A DNA stretch of 64,000 nt from Echiichthys vipera (GCA_963691815.1 OY829656.1:5907048-5971047); one strand, 5' to 3'; counted from the first letter of the stretch, positions 28,530 to 46,312 are shown. Numbers and translations: made by a program. Notes: a model not told the origin generated them from the sequence alone.

Positions 28530-29300
28530 CGTGATCAGAATCAGACAACCTTTATTGTCCCCTGCAAAAAGCGGTGGAATTTTTTCTTGTACATAAAAGA
28601 AACATAAGATAGGAAAAACACAATTTAATGTAACATAAAACAAACAACAGATAGATACCGAATGACACAGGTAAATACAGAATACAACCTCAAAAGAACA
28701 TTAATAGATTTCATAGTGAGTGGTTGATGATGTTGATGGCGGATGGGATGCATTTTTTTACTGTCTGTGCTAAAGGGACCCTGTAGCAACTGCCTCTGGG
28801 AAGGAGTGTGCGTGAGTTGCGGAGTGGTTGTGAGGGGTCGTGTAAGATGGTGGTGGCTTTACGTCTGACTGCCTGCGTGTGAAGGTCTGAGAGGGAGGAC
28901 TGTGTGCCGCCTTTTACTTGCATATTTGATGATGCGTGAAAATTTGGTTTTGTCCTTGACAGAAAGAAAAGTGTACCAGGATGAGATGTTGTAAGTTAGC
29001 ACTGACTCAATAAGTGATCTGTAAACAACTGGTAAAATGGCTTTGCCCACATTAAAACTCCTCATATTCCTCAGCAAAAAAGTCGTTGTTTGGCCTTTTT
29101 GTAGGCTTGTTCAGAGTGGACAGAGAAGGACAATATTCGCTCCACCTCAATGCCCAGATACCTGAAAGCCTCCACCTGCTCCACCTCCTGACCTTTGATC
29201 CCCAGTGGCTGCAGTAGTGAGTGGCCGGAGTCACCAGGTGTCCTTCTCCTGTGGCAGCACAGCTCCTTTGTCTTAGAGATGTTTAGCTCTGAGAGGCTGT
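28530..29300 (-). mobile_element. Rex1-like LINE 3' fragment, broken
   Basis: Minus-strand frames encode VYRSLIESVLTYNISSWY and AILPVVYRS-type C-terminal RT blocks, followed on that strand by a 3' UTR ending near 28545 with the complement of CTTTATTGTCCCC. This is the same kind of end as the LINE at 60770-62945. Two frames are needed (29052-29234 and 28859-29077), so there is at least one frameshift. The catalytic core is missing. Confidence 0.75.
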
Positions 29301-29339
29301 CCTCTGTGAGAGTCCATTAACTAAGCATGCGCAACAGGT

Positions 29340-29433
29340 ATGTCTCCAGTGTGGAGGTTTTTGAAAGTTCCTGAAACGGATAGCAAAGTTGCTGTTTCTC
29401 AACTACTTCCCCTTTGTGGGACTAATAAACGAA
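29340..29433 (+). mobile_element. Short LINE/SINE 3' end-like fragment
   Basis: CTTCCCCTTTGTGGGACTAA followed by TAAACGAA resembles the 3' end of fish CR1/Rex1-group retrotransposons in + orientation. It lies directly between the minus-strand LINE fragment and the L2 tail. Confidence 0.45.
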
Positions 29434-29437
29434 TAGC

Positions 29438-29931
29438 TTGTCTTATAGGCCTAGTCTTCCGGGGGATAATCCTGTTCCTGATACTCTGAGCTTCTCTCCT
29501 CTCTGTCTGTATCATTCATGTTTCATCAATGCATGTTACTAATCCAACTTCATATGTAGCACCATAATCGTTATTGTCATTGTCATGTTCTGTCACCTTG
29601 GCTGTGCTTGTTTCTTGCTGTTCTGCTGTATTAACTGCCATAACATATAAGTCATATTCACATCTGTCCGTCCTTTCTCTCTTTCTCTCTCCTTTTCTTC
29701 CTCCCCAACCGGTGCAGACAGATGTCCGTCCTCCACAGAGCTGGGTCTGTCCGACGTTCCTGTATGTTATAGTGAAGGTTTTTTCGTTGCCACCGTACTC
29801 TACAGAGGAATTGTTGGGTCTATGTAAATCATAAATAAGTCATAGAGTGTGGTCTTTACCTACTCTGTAAAGTGTCTTGAGATAACTATTGTTATGATTT
29901 GACACTGCAAATAAAATTGAATTGAATTGAA
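29438..29931 (+). mobile_element. L2 LINE 3' UTR fragment
   Basis: It shares TATAGGCCTAGTCT, GGGGGATAAT, CTCTGAGCTTCTCTCCTCTC, GATGTCCGTCCTCCACAGAG and the terminal AAATAAAATTGAATTGAATT with the 3' end of the L2 copy at 10735-13298. It is truncated, with no coding part, and has an internal deletion of roughly 150 bases relative to that copy. Confidence 0.92.
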
Positions 29932-30639
29932 CTTCATCATCCCCATACTCCCCCCTCTCCAAAACTCCCTTATTGTCTGTCCTTATCACACATCTCCCTC
30001 TGATGTATCCTTTAAACAAGTCTCACAGAAGTCCCAATTTCTGTGGACATTTGTACAAAAGGCTTTTCTTCTTTCTTTTCCTTCTGCCTTGGTCACTGAT
30101 TTGATTCCTGATTGCCCAGTAGGTAAAGTAAGGTCACCAAAATATACTGATTTAAAAACAAATTGTGGTATTTCATTACATCCTTTCCCATCTAAAATTA
30201 CAGCAAATGGCTTAGAGGATTTGTGGCTCTTACATCACACCCGGGCAGTATCCGTTTGACAGCTGATTTAGGAAATGAGAAATGCCTCTTTTGTCATCAT
30301 TCATCTGCTAATGGAGCCAGAGTCAAACAGGCTCAATACTCTACAATGGTCTATCTTGATTACCTTTGCCAGTGAGTGGGAAATCCAAGAGAAATTAACT
30401 GTTACAATTCACACACACTTTACAGTGTCATTGATGTACCCTCATGCTGTTAACAATCGTAAAATTACTATCCTAATTCTTGGCTTGTGGTGTGTAGAGT
30501 GCATGTATTCATAGTGCACTATTGTATGGTGTTGACTGCGACCTGCAAGTAAGTTTGTATATGTTACTGTGTCTGCTTGTGTTTCTATGTGTGTGTGTGT
30601 GTGTGTGTGTCTGTGTTAGAATACATCAGTGTCCTAGGT
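29932..30639 (+). other. No gene seen
   Basis: AT-rich DNA with a short (GT)n at 30588-30611. The short open frames show no recognisable domain. Confidence 0.45.
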
Positions 30640-30869
30640 CAGTCCTCCCCAACATTTCTGGTCAGATACCCACAACCCTGTCAGATGAACTCATGTACTG
30701 TAGTCTACCCCTCTATCGATCCCAAACACTTCATTAAAGAAAGTGGATATTGTTAATTTCTTCATACAATTGAACTGTCAATATTAATGTTGGTTTGGTC
30801 AACAATCGTACTTGGCTACAAGGCTACTAACACTCAATTGTTTCATCCATTACTTTTAGCTAACTGTGA

Positions 30870-31016
30870 TGAGCTAATCAGTGTTAGCCACATTCGGCTG
30901 TTAGGGATATCTATGTTAATAGTTCATACACAAAAAAAATCGTCTCGATGGCTTATTTGATTAGTGGATTTGCCGAAAAGATACTTGGATGATTTTACAC
31001 CTGAATTTCACTTTAA
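30870..31016 (-). repeat. Inverted-repeat element family C, single-arm copy
   Basis: GTCTCGATGGCTTATTTGAT, the AAAAGATAC...GGAT...ATTTTA block and the terminal ATTTCACTTTAA match the right arm of 56309-56792. It lies inside the hAT-like element. Confidence 0.7.
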
Positions 31017-31789
31017 GTTACTTTTAGCTAACAATACTAACCACTTAAGCTACCCAATACTTTTCTTACTATGTCTACCATTTAACAAATATCTTTAGCT
31101 ATTTGTCTTAGTCTTGAATTTTGTTTGAGTTTGTTTAAGTTTTTTTTTCCAAATTTTGTGCCATGTCATGTTTTACTTCCTGTCTGTGTTCTTTTAGCCC
31201 TTCCCTGTCTGCCCTCATCATCCTTGTCTCCCTACCCACTCAGTGTGTCACTCTCTATTCCTGTTCCCTGCCCACTCCGGCTGTGTGTTTTTATGTGACT
31301 AGTCCGGTCTGTATACAGTATATATCTACTGAAGATCTAAATTAGAGAGCACATTATTAATACTGGATTTATTCTGAATTATTGTTATATCTTATTGTCC
31401 AGAATATGATAGAATATCAGCTGTGGCTATACCACTGTTGTACTAGCATGTTTTTTTTAAATAACCGAGACACCTTAACAAAAACCTTTATTTTGTGTAA
31501 AAACAGTGATCAGAATTAGAGAACAGTAACCATTGTTTCAGAAGAGAAGATTTCAACAATGTTTTCTTCTGTAGGATTCATAAATGAACAGGAAGTGTAG
31601 AGGCCACAGCTTTGAATGACTTCAGCACATCTGCACCCACAGGACATCACTAGTTTCTCACACTGCTCTGGTTTGATCTTGGTCCATTCTGACACAGTCT
31701 CTTCCACAGTTCACTAACTGGAGTGGGTTTCTTACACATTACTTTGTTGACAAGGATTTTCCAGAGATTCTGCATTTAGGTTCACCTGC

Positions 31790-32190
31790 CAGCTTCAACC
31801 GTGACACATTTACCCAATTACTTTATCTAACGAACTGTACCATTTACACAATGTTTTTATCCAACTATTTCTACCATTTACCCAATACCTTTAGCTAAAA
31901 ATTTCAACCATTTACAATACATTTAGCTAACTAGTTATACCAATTATTTTAGCTAAGTATTTCAACCATTTATCCAATATTTTAGCCATAACTACAAGTG
32001 TTTATCCAGTGGCCTGCTTTTAGTTAACAATTTTAACTCTTACTTTTAAAACCCCTACTTTTAAATCTGTTACTTTTAGATTATTAACTATTTAGTCATT
32101 ACTTTGAAGTATTTATTTCTACCATTTAGTCATTACTTCAAGCTACCTGTTTAAAATGCTAATTTGGTAACTAGTTTTCACATAATCTTA
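31790..32190 (+). repeat. Degenerate AT-rich tandem array
   Basis: Recurring (T)ACCATTTA(C/T)CCAAT and TTTAGCTAACNA blocks at intervals of roughly 30-40 bases. The copies are heavily diverged, so unit boundaries cannot be fixed by eye. Confidence 0.65.
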
Positions 32191-32456
32191 CATAACAGGT
32201 AAATTGTGTTCAGTTACAGTTGACTTAATGTATGTGAATGTGTTTTGTTAATCGAACCATGATTTCTATTTTTACAAATTAGTTGAGTGACTCTATCTTT
32301 TCCTGTATCCCTTGGCAACTGCAGAAGTATCCCCTGTTAGGGAACCACTGCCCTAGGTGCAATTTAAAACACTGCAGTTTTTGTTGGGCTCAGCTGGACT
32401 GATCTCACATTACTGTGCATAAGCAGAAAGTATCTTCATAGTGAGCTGAAAGGTAC

Positions 32457-34184
<1,728 letters not shown>

Positions 34185-34708
34185 CCAAGCCCCCACCACA
34201 GGGACTTCCTGGTTGATCCAATAAGGAAGTGCCAAAAATTGCAGTTCTCTGAATGTCCACTAGGTTAGTTTAAGTTGCATAATAGAGCAGTTTCTTCATT
34301 GACCCCCATGTTTAACAGGCCATTTTCACAGCATCATTAAACCTGTTTAAGGCCTGGTACAAAAAAAAACATTCTAGTCTGTGTGTTTAGGTCATATCTC
34401 ACACTGAGGGGGGTGATTCTTTTTGTACCAGGCTAGTTTTTATTTTATTGGAGGTTAAAGATTATGAATAATTAGGGGCGCGGCCTCTTGAGTGACAGCT
34501 AGCCTCTGGCCCTCAGGTAGGTATACGTCAGCCAGATGGATGTATCTCCCTCCCCCCAACGTCACATACATGCCCTTTTTTGGTAAGAGGAAATTAGGTA
34601 GAGTCAAAGTCACACAAGATGGCGACTCCCGTAGGTGAGGACGATTGGATAAAGATGATAGAAAAGACCTCAACGGGTATGCGACATCCATTTTTTATAG
34701 AGTCTATG
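34185..34708 (+). repeat. Dispersed repeat family B, + copy
   Basis: About 520 bp from CCAAGCCCCCACCAC to a TATAGAGTCTATG end. It matches 50318-50810 along its whole length in inverted orientation, including CACTTCCTGGTTGAT-type, TTTGTACCAGGC, GAATAATTAGGGGC and CAACGTCACATACATG segments. It has no coding capacity; probably a non-autonomous DNA transposon, family not identified. Confidence 0.8.
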
Positions 34709-34709
34709 T

Positions 34710-37020
34710 TTGTAACTGAAGGACCAGGAGACTTTGCTACGGGCTGATTGACTGTTAAAAACAAGTGACATGTCCCACGTTCTAAAACCAGCTGCTGGTG
34801 ATTTGACACGCTGTTTCGCAGGCAACAACATCCGCTGGTTTGAGTCTAGACAAGATGGGCCAGTGTACACCGCTGCAACTTTTACCTGCAACATCTTCGT
34901 CTCATCGTGAATCTTTGGTCTGAACTGGGTTTAAGATGATGACTAACAGAAAAACGTCAGTATCTGTCCAGCTCAACTAACTGGACTCATGAAACTCTGA
35001 TCACACTCAGGTCAAACTAAGCAGCGCTGATCAAATATAAATCTAAATATAATCTAAAATGTTTCCAAAAACACATTTTAGTGTACTGTTTAGCTATCAT
35101 TTGACAGATTTTGTGACCTGGCTGACCAACTAAGCACAGTCTCAACTTGCCCAACTTTATGTTACGTTACGTTCTGTTGCTCTGATTGTTTTTAGGTCTC
35201 TCCATTTGCATCCAGAGTTATTTTGATCTGCAGTGTTGATATCACCCCTTAGAAATCTAAAATGAACTGAGAGGTTTAAGACATTTGCACATAATACACA
35301 TTTGCGAATTAGCGTGATGATGCCAGACTAAAAATCTGCAATGATGAAATTTCCCCACAGGCATCATTAAACCTACATCTCATCTCCTCCTCTCCACCAT
35401 GTGGGTGTGCGTTCACTCATCGAGCTGTGGTCTGTTAGGATAAAGGTCCAGCAAGGCAGAATGAAGGGAGAGTTCGCTGGCTCTTATCCCAGTTCGAATT
35501 CCCCGTCGGGAGGTTGGAACAGGAGTGCATGACCCTCAATGCCAGCTTAGCCCCCGCAATCTGTTCACCCGGTTTCTGACAACTGGTATGTCTGCGTGTG
35601 TGTTTGATAAAAAACGGAAATCAAATTTGCTGTGTGTGTTTCAATATGGTATGTGTGGGCAGAAGTATGCAATTCCTTGTTTCACACCATCAGATAATAT
35701 GTTTGTGTCTACTTCCATCACTGACACTTTTGGATTTGAATTTGGAGTGTGGGTCCACTTACAATGTGTGACACATTTTGACAGGCTAACGTTGGCTGTG
35801 TGTGTGTGTGTGTGTGTGTGTTTTTGAAGAACACTAAGTATTTACCTTGGTAATGTGTCATAACAGCAGTGCCAAGCTGAAGGTTACTGCATCTTTCAGG
35901 ATCACTGTAAGTAACTCTGGATGAACATGCACATCCCTCCCTCCTTTCTCTCTGTCAATATCTGTGCTGCTTTCTACCTCTCTTTCTATAATTCCATATA
36001 ATTTTGTCCACTCTTGTTGTCCATATTCCACATATTTCTCTCCATATAAACTCATTACACTCATGTATTCGAGATTTTGTTCAAACAAACATATAAATAA
36101 GACACAGTTGAACAACACATACACTATATGAAATATGGAAATTCACTAGATCAAGCTGAAATTTTGTTTGCCACTTTTTAGCGTGTTATATTTTTACAAT
36201 TTTTTATTCAAACTAACAATGGAATTTGGTTTGAACCCCTGCAACCTTTAAGGCAGGTAGAGTGTAAGTTTGAGTTGGGCCGATAGTGAGCGCCTGTCAC
36301 CCGAGCTTCTGCAGTGTGCCCTGCACCATTGGCACTAGTTGGCACTAGTTGACCCTTGTTGGCCCTTGTCAGCTGTTTTTCAGCCGATTCAGCATGTTGA
36401 ATTGAAAAGATCGTTTCTGCAATTTGAGGTAGTTGTAATCACTGCTTCACTGATGTTTGTTTAAGTGTTTTTCTGATAAGTTTGTGTTTAATAATTTATT
36501 TGATGCTATAAAAAAGGGGTGAAACCTCTTTACCAACAGCTGTGATTGACTTGCAGTTTTTCAAACAGGTGTATAGGCGGCGGGACTTTAATTCCGCCCA
36601 ATCACTATTGCATAGACTCTGGCTGCAAAATTATAACATGGCCTTATCCAGGATATTCTGGCTTCACTTTTGTACCGTAGAAGGAAGTGGAGACATGTCA
36701 TCCACCTTTGTGGACAGTCTATGGTCTGAATGCATGATCTCCTTTAGAATTGATAAAGCCAATAAGGAACACTTACTATGTCAGAACATCAAACAGTCAC
36801 CACTTTAGCAGACATATGACCCAGCAATATATACTATGTATGGCTTCCAAATGGATTTCTATTAACTCTTTTATTTGTTCTCCATCATAATGAAAGTTAA
36901 AGAAGCTGTACTCGACGGAGCATTAATATAGCAGCAAACAGCTATTTTCTATGTAAAGATATAGTGGAGTAATTGTGTCCTGAGCAGAGAATCAAGTCAC
37001 TCTCCCTTTGTTTGTGTTGG
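34710..37020 (+). other. No gene seen
   Basis: AT-rich DNA with a short (GT)n at 35798-35821. CAGTTCGAATTCCCC at about 35492 resembles a tRNA B box, but the surrounding sequence does not fold convincingly into a tRNA. Confidence 0.4.
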
Positions 37021-37021
37021 A

Positions 37022-39765
37022 ATTCAATTTGATTCAATTTTATTTAAAGTGCCAATTCATAACAAAAGTTATCTCAGGACACTTTACAGACACACTCTAT
37101 GACTTATTAATGATTTATATAGACCCAACAATTCCCCCTCTGAGCACAAAGTGGCAACGAAAACCTTCCCGAAACCAGGCAGGAAAGTCGAACAGACCCA
37201 GCTCTGTGGAGGACGGACATCTGTGTTGAGAGGAGGAAGAAAAGAAGAGAGAAGACACAGAGAGAGACAAAGACAGACAGAGAGACCGAGAGATGCAAGC
37301 AACCACAAAAGTAACAGTAACTATAATAATATCTATAGTAATGTGCATATGACTTATATGTTATGACAATTAATAAAGCAGAATAGTAGGAACAAGCACA
37401 ATTAAGGTGATAGATTATGATAATGATAATAATTATGGTGGTAAATATGATCAATGATGAGTAGTGGTAATAACAGCTACGATAAAGTGAGACATACCAC
37501 TGATGGTGTTTTTATGGCTACAAATTTTATAGTTTATAAAACTAAAAATAGTTTATATGAGTAATAGTAATAATAGCTGCAGGAAGCGTCATATAGGACC
37601 ACGATCAGCAGAGACCCGCGAGACGACAAAGCACAAACAACTCCAAGGAAGAAGTTGAATTAGTAACATGCATTGATGAGACATGAATGATACAAACAGA
37701 GAGAAGTTCAGAGTATCAGGAACAGGATTATCCCCTGGCAGACTAGGCCTATAGCAGCATAATAAAGCATAACTAACAAAATCAGCTTAGGTACATACAG
37801 GCTCTAAGAGAAATTTAATGCAAATAACAACATAGCTAAGGGCTCGTAAGCTTATCAAAGAGGAAAGTTTTGAGTGTACTCTTAAATATGGGGACAGTGT
37901 CTGCCTACCAAATAACACTTGGGAGTTGGTTCCAGAGGAGAGGAGCTTGGTAGCTGAAGGCTCTGCCTCCCATTCTACTTTTGGAGACTCTAGGAAGGCC
38001 AAGTGGCGCTGCATTCTCAGAGCACAGCGATCTAGTCAGGTAATACGGTACTATGAGCTCTTTACGATACAACGGAGCCTGACCATCTCTTTCTGATTTC
38101 TTTCTCTCCCCTTTTCTTCCTCCTCAACCGGTCAAGACAGATGGCTGTGCTCCACAGAGCTGGGTCTGTCCGACGTTCCTGCCTGTTATATGGAAGGTTT
38201 TCATTGCCACCGTACTCTACGGGGGAATTGTTGGGTCTATGTAAATCATAAAGTCATAAAGTGTGGTCCATACCTACTCTGTAAAGTGTCCTGAGATATC
38301 TTTTGTTATGATTTGGCACTATAAATAAAATTGAATTAAATTGAATTGAATTGACCAATAAGAGCTTTGTAGGTAAGAAGAAGGATTTTAAATTCTATTC
38401 TAGGTTTTACAGGTAGCCAGTGCAAAGAGGCTAATACAGGAGAAATATATTCTCTTTGATTTGTTTTAGTTAGTACACGAGCTGCAGCATTTTGGACCAA
38501 CTGGAGACTCTTATTGGAGCAGCCTGATAATAAGGAGTTGCAATAGTCCAGCCTAAAAGTAACAAATGCATGGACCAGTTTTTCTGCATCTTTCTGAGAC
38601 GCAATGTTCCTAATTTTCACAATATTACGCAGGTGAAAATATGCAGTCCTTGTTGTCAGTTTTATGTGACAATTGAAGGACATATCCTGATCAAAAATAA
38701 CACCCGGATTCTTTACTGAGGACAACACTACATCATCCATAGTAACAATATCATTAGCTAATGAGTTCGGAGGCCTTCGGGGCCAAGTACAATAACTTCA
38801 GTTTAACATCAGAAAATTGCAGGTCATCCAGCTTTTTATTTCCTTAATGCACATTTGAAGTTTAGCTAACTGATCGGTTTCTTCTGGTTTGATCGACAAA
38901 TATAATTGACTATTGTCAGCATAACAATGAAAATTTAGTGAATGCTTCCTATAATATTTCCTAGGGGAAACATATATAAGGTGAATAGAATCGGTCCAAG
39001 GACAGAGCCCTGTGGGACTCCGTGACTGACTTTAGTGTGCATGGAGGATTTGTCATTAACATGTACAAACTGAGATCTATCTGATAAATATGACTTTAAC
39101 CAGCTCAGTGCGATTCCTTTAATGCCTATTAGATGCTCCAGTCTCTGTAGCAGGATGTGATGGTCAATAGTGTCGAAGGCCGCACTAAGATCTAGTAAAA
39201 CAAGCACAGAGACGAGTCCTTTGTCTGAAGCTATTAGAAGGTCGTTAGTAATTTTCACCAGTGCTGTCTCAGTGCTATGATTCGCTCTAAATCCTGACTG
39301 GAAATCCTCAAATATCTCATTATTATGTAAAAAGTCACACAGCTGATTGGCGACTAATTTCTCGAGGATCTTAGAGAGAAAAGGAAGGTTAGATATAGGT
39401 CTATAGTTGGCTAGTACCTCAGGATCAAGACTGGGCTTTTTAAGAAGAGGTTTAATTACAGCTACTTTAAAAGACTGTGGTACATGACCTGCTGATAAAG
39501 ACATGTTAATCATATCTAATACAGGAGTGCTAATGAAAGGTAACACTTCTTTAAGTAACCTAGTTGGGATAGAGTCTAGGAGACAAGTAGAGGGCTTTGA
39601 TGCTGAAATAGTAGAGGTTCATTTGTTAAGGTTAACTGTAGGAAAGCAGTCCAAGAATATATCAGGTCGCACAGTTGTTTCTAAGGTTCCTTGGTTTGAA
39701 GAAAAATTGGTGCCAAGCAAGTTGATTTTGTCTCTAATAGTTATAATTTTGTCATTAAATGGCGA
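37022..39765 (-). mobile_element. L2-clade LINE, second copy, interrupted by another L2 tail
   Basis: On the minus strand this is the same family as 10735-13298. It has RT blocks (PVLDMINMSLSAGHVPQSFK, ANYRPISNLPFLSKILEKLV, LDLSAAFDTIDHHILLQRLE, HGVPQGSVLGPILFTLYM) in a 203-codon open frame at 38935-39546, then the C-terminal part in 38336-38740. The 3' UTR ends at about 37022 with the (ATTGA)n tail. It is inactive: a frameshift follows FTLYM, and the active site in the shifted frame reads HCYADN rather than YADD. Homology to copy 1 stops near 39765, marking the 5' truncation. A foreign insert lies at 38086-38351. Confidence 0.93.
38086..38351 (+). mobile_element. L2 3' tail fragment nested inside the minus-strand L2
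   Basis: About 266 bp of + strand L2 3' UTR (CAACCGGTCAAGACAGATGG, CCACAGAGCTGGGTCTGTCC, ending AAATAAAATTGAATTAAATT) splits the minus-strand L2 coding region. TGACCA flanks it on both sides (38080-38085 and 38352-38357). Joining the flanks restores the order seen in the uninterrupted copy near 12350, so insertion is certain. The exact length of the target-site duplication is slightly ambiguous because the tail repeat ends in TTGA. Confidence 0.93.
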
Positions 39766-42738
<2,973 letters not shown>

Positions 42739-42839
42739 TGGGCTGGATTTTTAAGCCAATTTGACATAGTGGCCAAACAGCGGAATTACAACTTCTCTGT
42801 TGTTAATGTGATGCCATGGGGCCTAAAAAGACTTTCTCC

Positions 42840-43042
42840 TAGTTATGTCCAAATGAAAATTCATGAACCATTTTCATTATTTTAACTTATAATGTCCACT
42901 AGATGGAGCTCTCTGTTCCACAAAGGGTTGAAAACACACTGAATCACCATTCATTGAGCCCTTTTCTTTAAACCAAGAGCTCCATCTGGTGGACTCAACA
43001 AATACAACTAATGCTTCATGAAGCTTCATTTGGACATCACTA
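42840..43042 (+). mobile_element. hAT-like foldback MITE, family A, copy 2
   Basis: Same family as 21424-21620. The right end matches exactly (CATGAAGCTTCATTTGGACA then TCACTA). The left end has a few changes (TAGTTATGTCC). It is flanked by a perfect 8-bp direct repeat, CTTTCTCC at 42832-42839 and 43043-43050, which fixes both ends and the insertion mechanism class. Confidence 0.94.
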
Positions 43043-43050
43043 CTTTCTCC

Positions 43051-46000
43051 CATTGACTTACATGGCGAAAGAGATATCAGGGGGTAACCTTAAAAGCCAC
43101 CACAATATAACTTGTTTCACTATCACAATTTAACCCTTTCGGTCCGATTACATGAGGAAAGTCTAGAAGAGGCGCACGGTTAAACTGAATACCCACTGGA
43201 GATAGCCAGAGAGCAGAAGTCTCTAGTTAATGTATTTCATAGGATTGAAGGGGCCCCACCTGAAACGCATTATCCAGTTCAGAGGTCAATTTTGTTTGTA
43301 TGTTTAAATAGCATTGATGCTTAAAAGTGTTTACCTGCTAGTATTAACTTGTCTCTCTTGATGCTTCTCAGTGTTCTGAGTTAAGCATTTTTAATTGTTT
43401 TAAATAAAGAAAGTAGAATTTAATAACCAGCCATTCTGTTTCCAATCCAATCCCTGGCTGCATGCTTGTGCCATTATGTACCCTATGAAGCGTGTGTGCG
43501 GGCTGGGGGGTGTCTGCTGTATGTACTCATGCACATTAGGCTGCGTTATGTAAGCAATTAAGAGAGTGCACAGTTGACAGGCACAGGGTAAATGCTCTTC
43601 TTGTTGTCGCTACACTGCGGATATTACTTCATTTCTGACATTGTGATAGACATTTAATCAGTGACATTATAACATTTTGCGTGAAAGATGTTTTTGTCAT
43701 TGCCTTGTGTTTACTTGTACTAGGCTTATAGCTTTTATTGAAGATTCTTTGACAAAATGTAATGAAAAACTACATTTTCTATCAGATAGACAGTGCGCCA
43801 TTTCAGCTTTTATTGACCGACTGAAAAGTTCTGTGAAGTTCAAACTGTACAAATTCACATATCCATATACATGAATACAATTAATTTTTTCACATGCACA
43901 GAAAGTGATATATGGAGCCCCTAAGGACTCATGAGGGAGAAAAAAAATATTGATAGCCACTGTACTTCTGGGTCACCTGTACCTGGCATTGCAGATGGCA
44001 GGTGACCACGGCATGTAATCCCGGACTGTCCTGACTCCCCATTGGATCAGCAAACTGCCTGTTGCTGTGGCTACAGGTTAGCCGGCTGTGACCCCCAAAG
44101 CTGGGGTTCGTGCTGGCTATTCAAGTTGCTAACTGATTATGGTGGAACACAGCTGTAATGTTGTAAACAGTAGTAAATGAGTACAGCCTTTTGTGGCTTT
44201 TCGGCAACAGTTTGCTTTATGAGTCAGAATGTCACTCATATCCTCAAACTCCAGTACCCAAAGAATTCGGGGCTAAATACTACCACCTTCCGAAATTGGC
44301 AAAATTGGCACAGAAATTAACGTCAAATGTGTTTAAAGCAGGGGGGCCAGTAAATCAGTGTGCATTGAGGGTAATCATGCAGTATCAGCTGCTTTACTGT
44401 ATGAAAAGCATTTCCTTCAGTTCATAAAATCCCTGCAGGATCTGAAGGCAGCAGGACTGATTAGTGGATAAATCCACAGGTTCTGAGAAGTGCAGCTCCA
44501 GAGTTCAGTGACGTTCACTGTGTTTACCTTCACTAAGTCGCCTGAAAACCAAATAACACGCTTTGTTATCTCAAGATATTTAACTTGTTATTAAGAGAAA
44601 ACAAAACATTATTTCCTCTTATTATTTGTAATGTTTATCAGAGTACCATGTGTCATGCACTGCAGTCAAATCAGCCAATTCAACCAGTTATACTGACATG
44701 CTCTCAAATGGTCCAGATCAAGCTGATGTGACTCTGGACTATCGTTCAATTGATTCAGTAAACTCGATTTTGTGTCTGTATGTAGTCAGACAAGTCCTCA
44801 ACTAAAATGTATGCATTTTAAAAAATTACAAAATAAAGATATTGACTCACAATTTAGATGCATTTCATTTTTAATTCTTAAGGGACATACTTGTGAATTG
44901 AATCTAATAAATCTTATTTCATGTGTATTGTGGAATGCCTTATTTTGAAAACCATATGTAATCACACACATATCCTTCGCTAACTTTCCCAAGGGTACAT
45001 CCACATGATCGAATACGACCTTTTTTCCCCGTCATAAAAAGTTTTTTGTCCACACAGACTCGACTCAAGAAATATCTGCGTCCACACGAAACCAGTGAAA
45101 CCGGCTAAAACGCTGCAGTACACATGCCAGGCCTGCATGTGGAGCTAACTGCAACAGAATAACACCAACAACAGAGAAGAAGAGCCAGAGAGACGCTGTG
45201 GAGAATACAAACACTGGAGAGTTTCTCTCCAAATCTGGAGACTTCCCAAATCCTCCTCCATCCTAGAGAGAAATGTTTCACTGTTTCTGGTGATAGTGGA
45301 GACTTTTGGGCTGTTTTGGAATCTGATGCACCAATCACTCTGCAGTTAGTGTCCTCAATGAGCAGAGGGTGCTGCTGCGAGCCCCTTTCCCGTCCCAAAG
45401 CACTCTTGGCCACTTTATTTATAAAAAGCTACTAGAGACCAATTTAGCGACTCATCAACAGGGAAAAGGGAGAAATATATGGTCGGCGTAATTAATTCAC
45501 AAACATGTGGCTCAGAGTACAGGTCAGTATACAGTCTAGCCCCTTCCCCGTACTGCTCTCTCCAAACAGCAGCACTGTTGTTGTTATGTGACGACGCAGG
45601 GGTTGGAGGTAAGAGGTGGGGAGATGACGGCATCGTTTAACAAAGTATGCTGTTTCACCGCCATGGGGGGCGTTTTCAAAACTTTTCACTCTGGGACCCG
45701 GTTTATAAAGATCCCTTTTCAGGCTCTGATAATGCCAGCTCCCTGTGGATGGTCAGCCAAAACGATACTAAAGTTGTGCGGTTACAGGAAAACTTGTCTC
45801 TGTTTGGACGGGCCCTAAGACCATCACCGTCAGCTCGATCTGGGTCGTTCGAACCTCTGATCTCTGATAAACATTTCAAGTAACAAGGAGGCAATCTTTT
45901 GTTTTCTCGTGAGTGAACAACGGTTGTTTTCTCGACATATCAAGATAATTAACAGCATTAAAAAACATAATTGCAAGAATGGCCGTTCTAGGCTTCTGTA

Positions 46001-46277
46001 GCTTTCCCAGCAGTAACCATACTTTCTTTCACAGCCCTACATTTTATGATGATGGCTGATATAGCTCATGATTAATACATATAAATCTTGCCTGCTGCAG
46101 ATTTACTGTATATGATATGTAATGTGGGTCCTCTTTTTTATGAGGAAGTGGGTCAAGAAGGTGGCTGAGCCTTGGCACATTTGGAAGAAAAAGTCATTAA
46201 AGGTTGACCTGGGGGCCTGGTGGATGATGGGATGCTACACTACAGTGAAATAAGACACAGACACACACACACACACA

Positions 46278-46312
<35 letters not shown>

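Larger units (their letters stand above)
30640..32350 (+). mobile_element. Non-autonomous hAT-like element, about 1.7 kb
   Basis: The left end CAGTCCTCCCCAACA and the right end (minus strand) CAGTGGTTCCCTAACA form an imperfect terminal inverted repeat. The flanking 8-mers are TCCTAGGT (30632-30639) and CCCTAGGT (32351-32358), matching at 7 of 8 positions, as expected of an 8-bp hAT duplication. There is no transposase reading frame. Inside are an arm of family C (30870-31016) and a degenerate tandem array (31790-32190). Confidence 0.6.

Noticed and set aside
35400..35520. Possible tRNA gene with a B-box-like GTTCGAATTCC
   Set aside because: No acceptor stem or anticodon arm can be drawn around it, and no good A box lies at the right distance.
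45020..45880. A defined DNA transposon
   Set aside because: Composition and motifs hint at one, but the ends could not be paired and no target-site duplication was seen, so I listed it only as a possible remnant.
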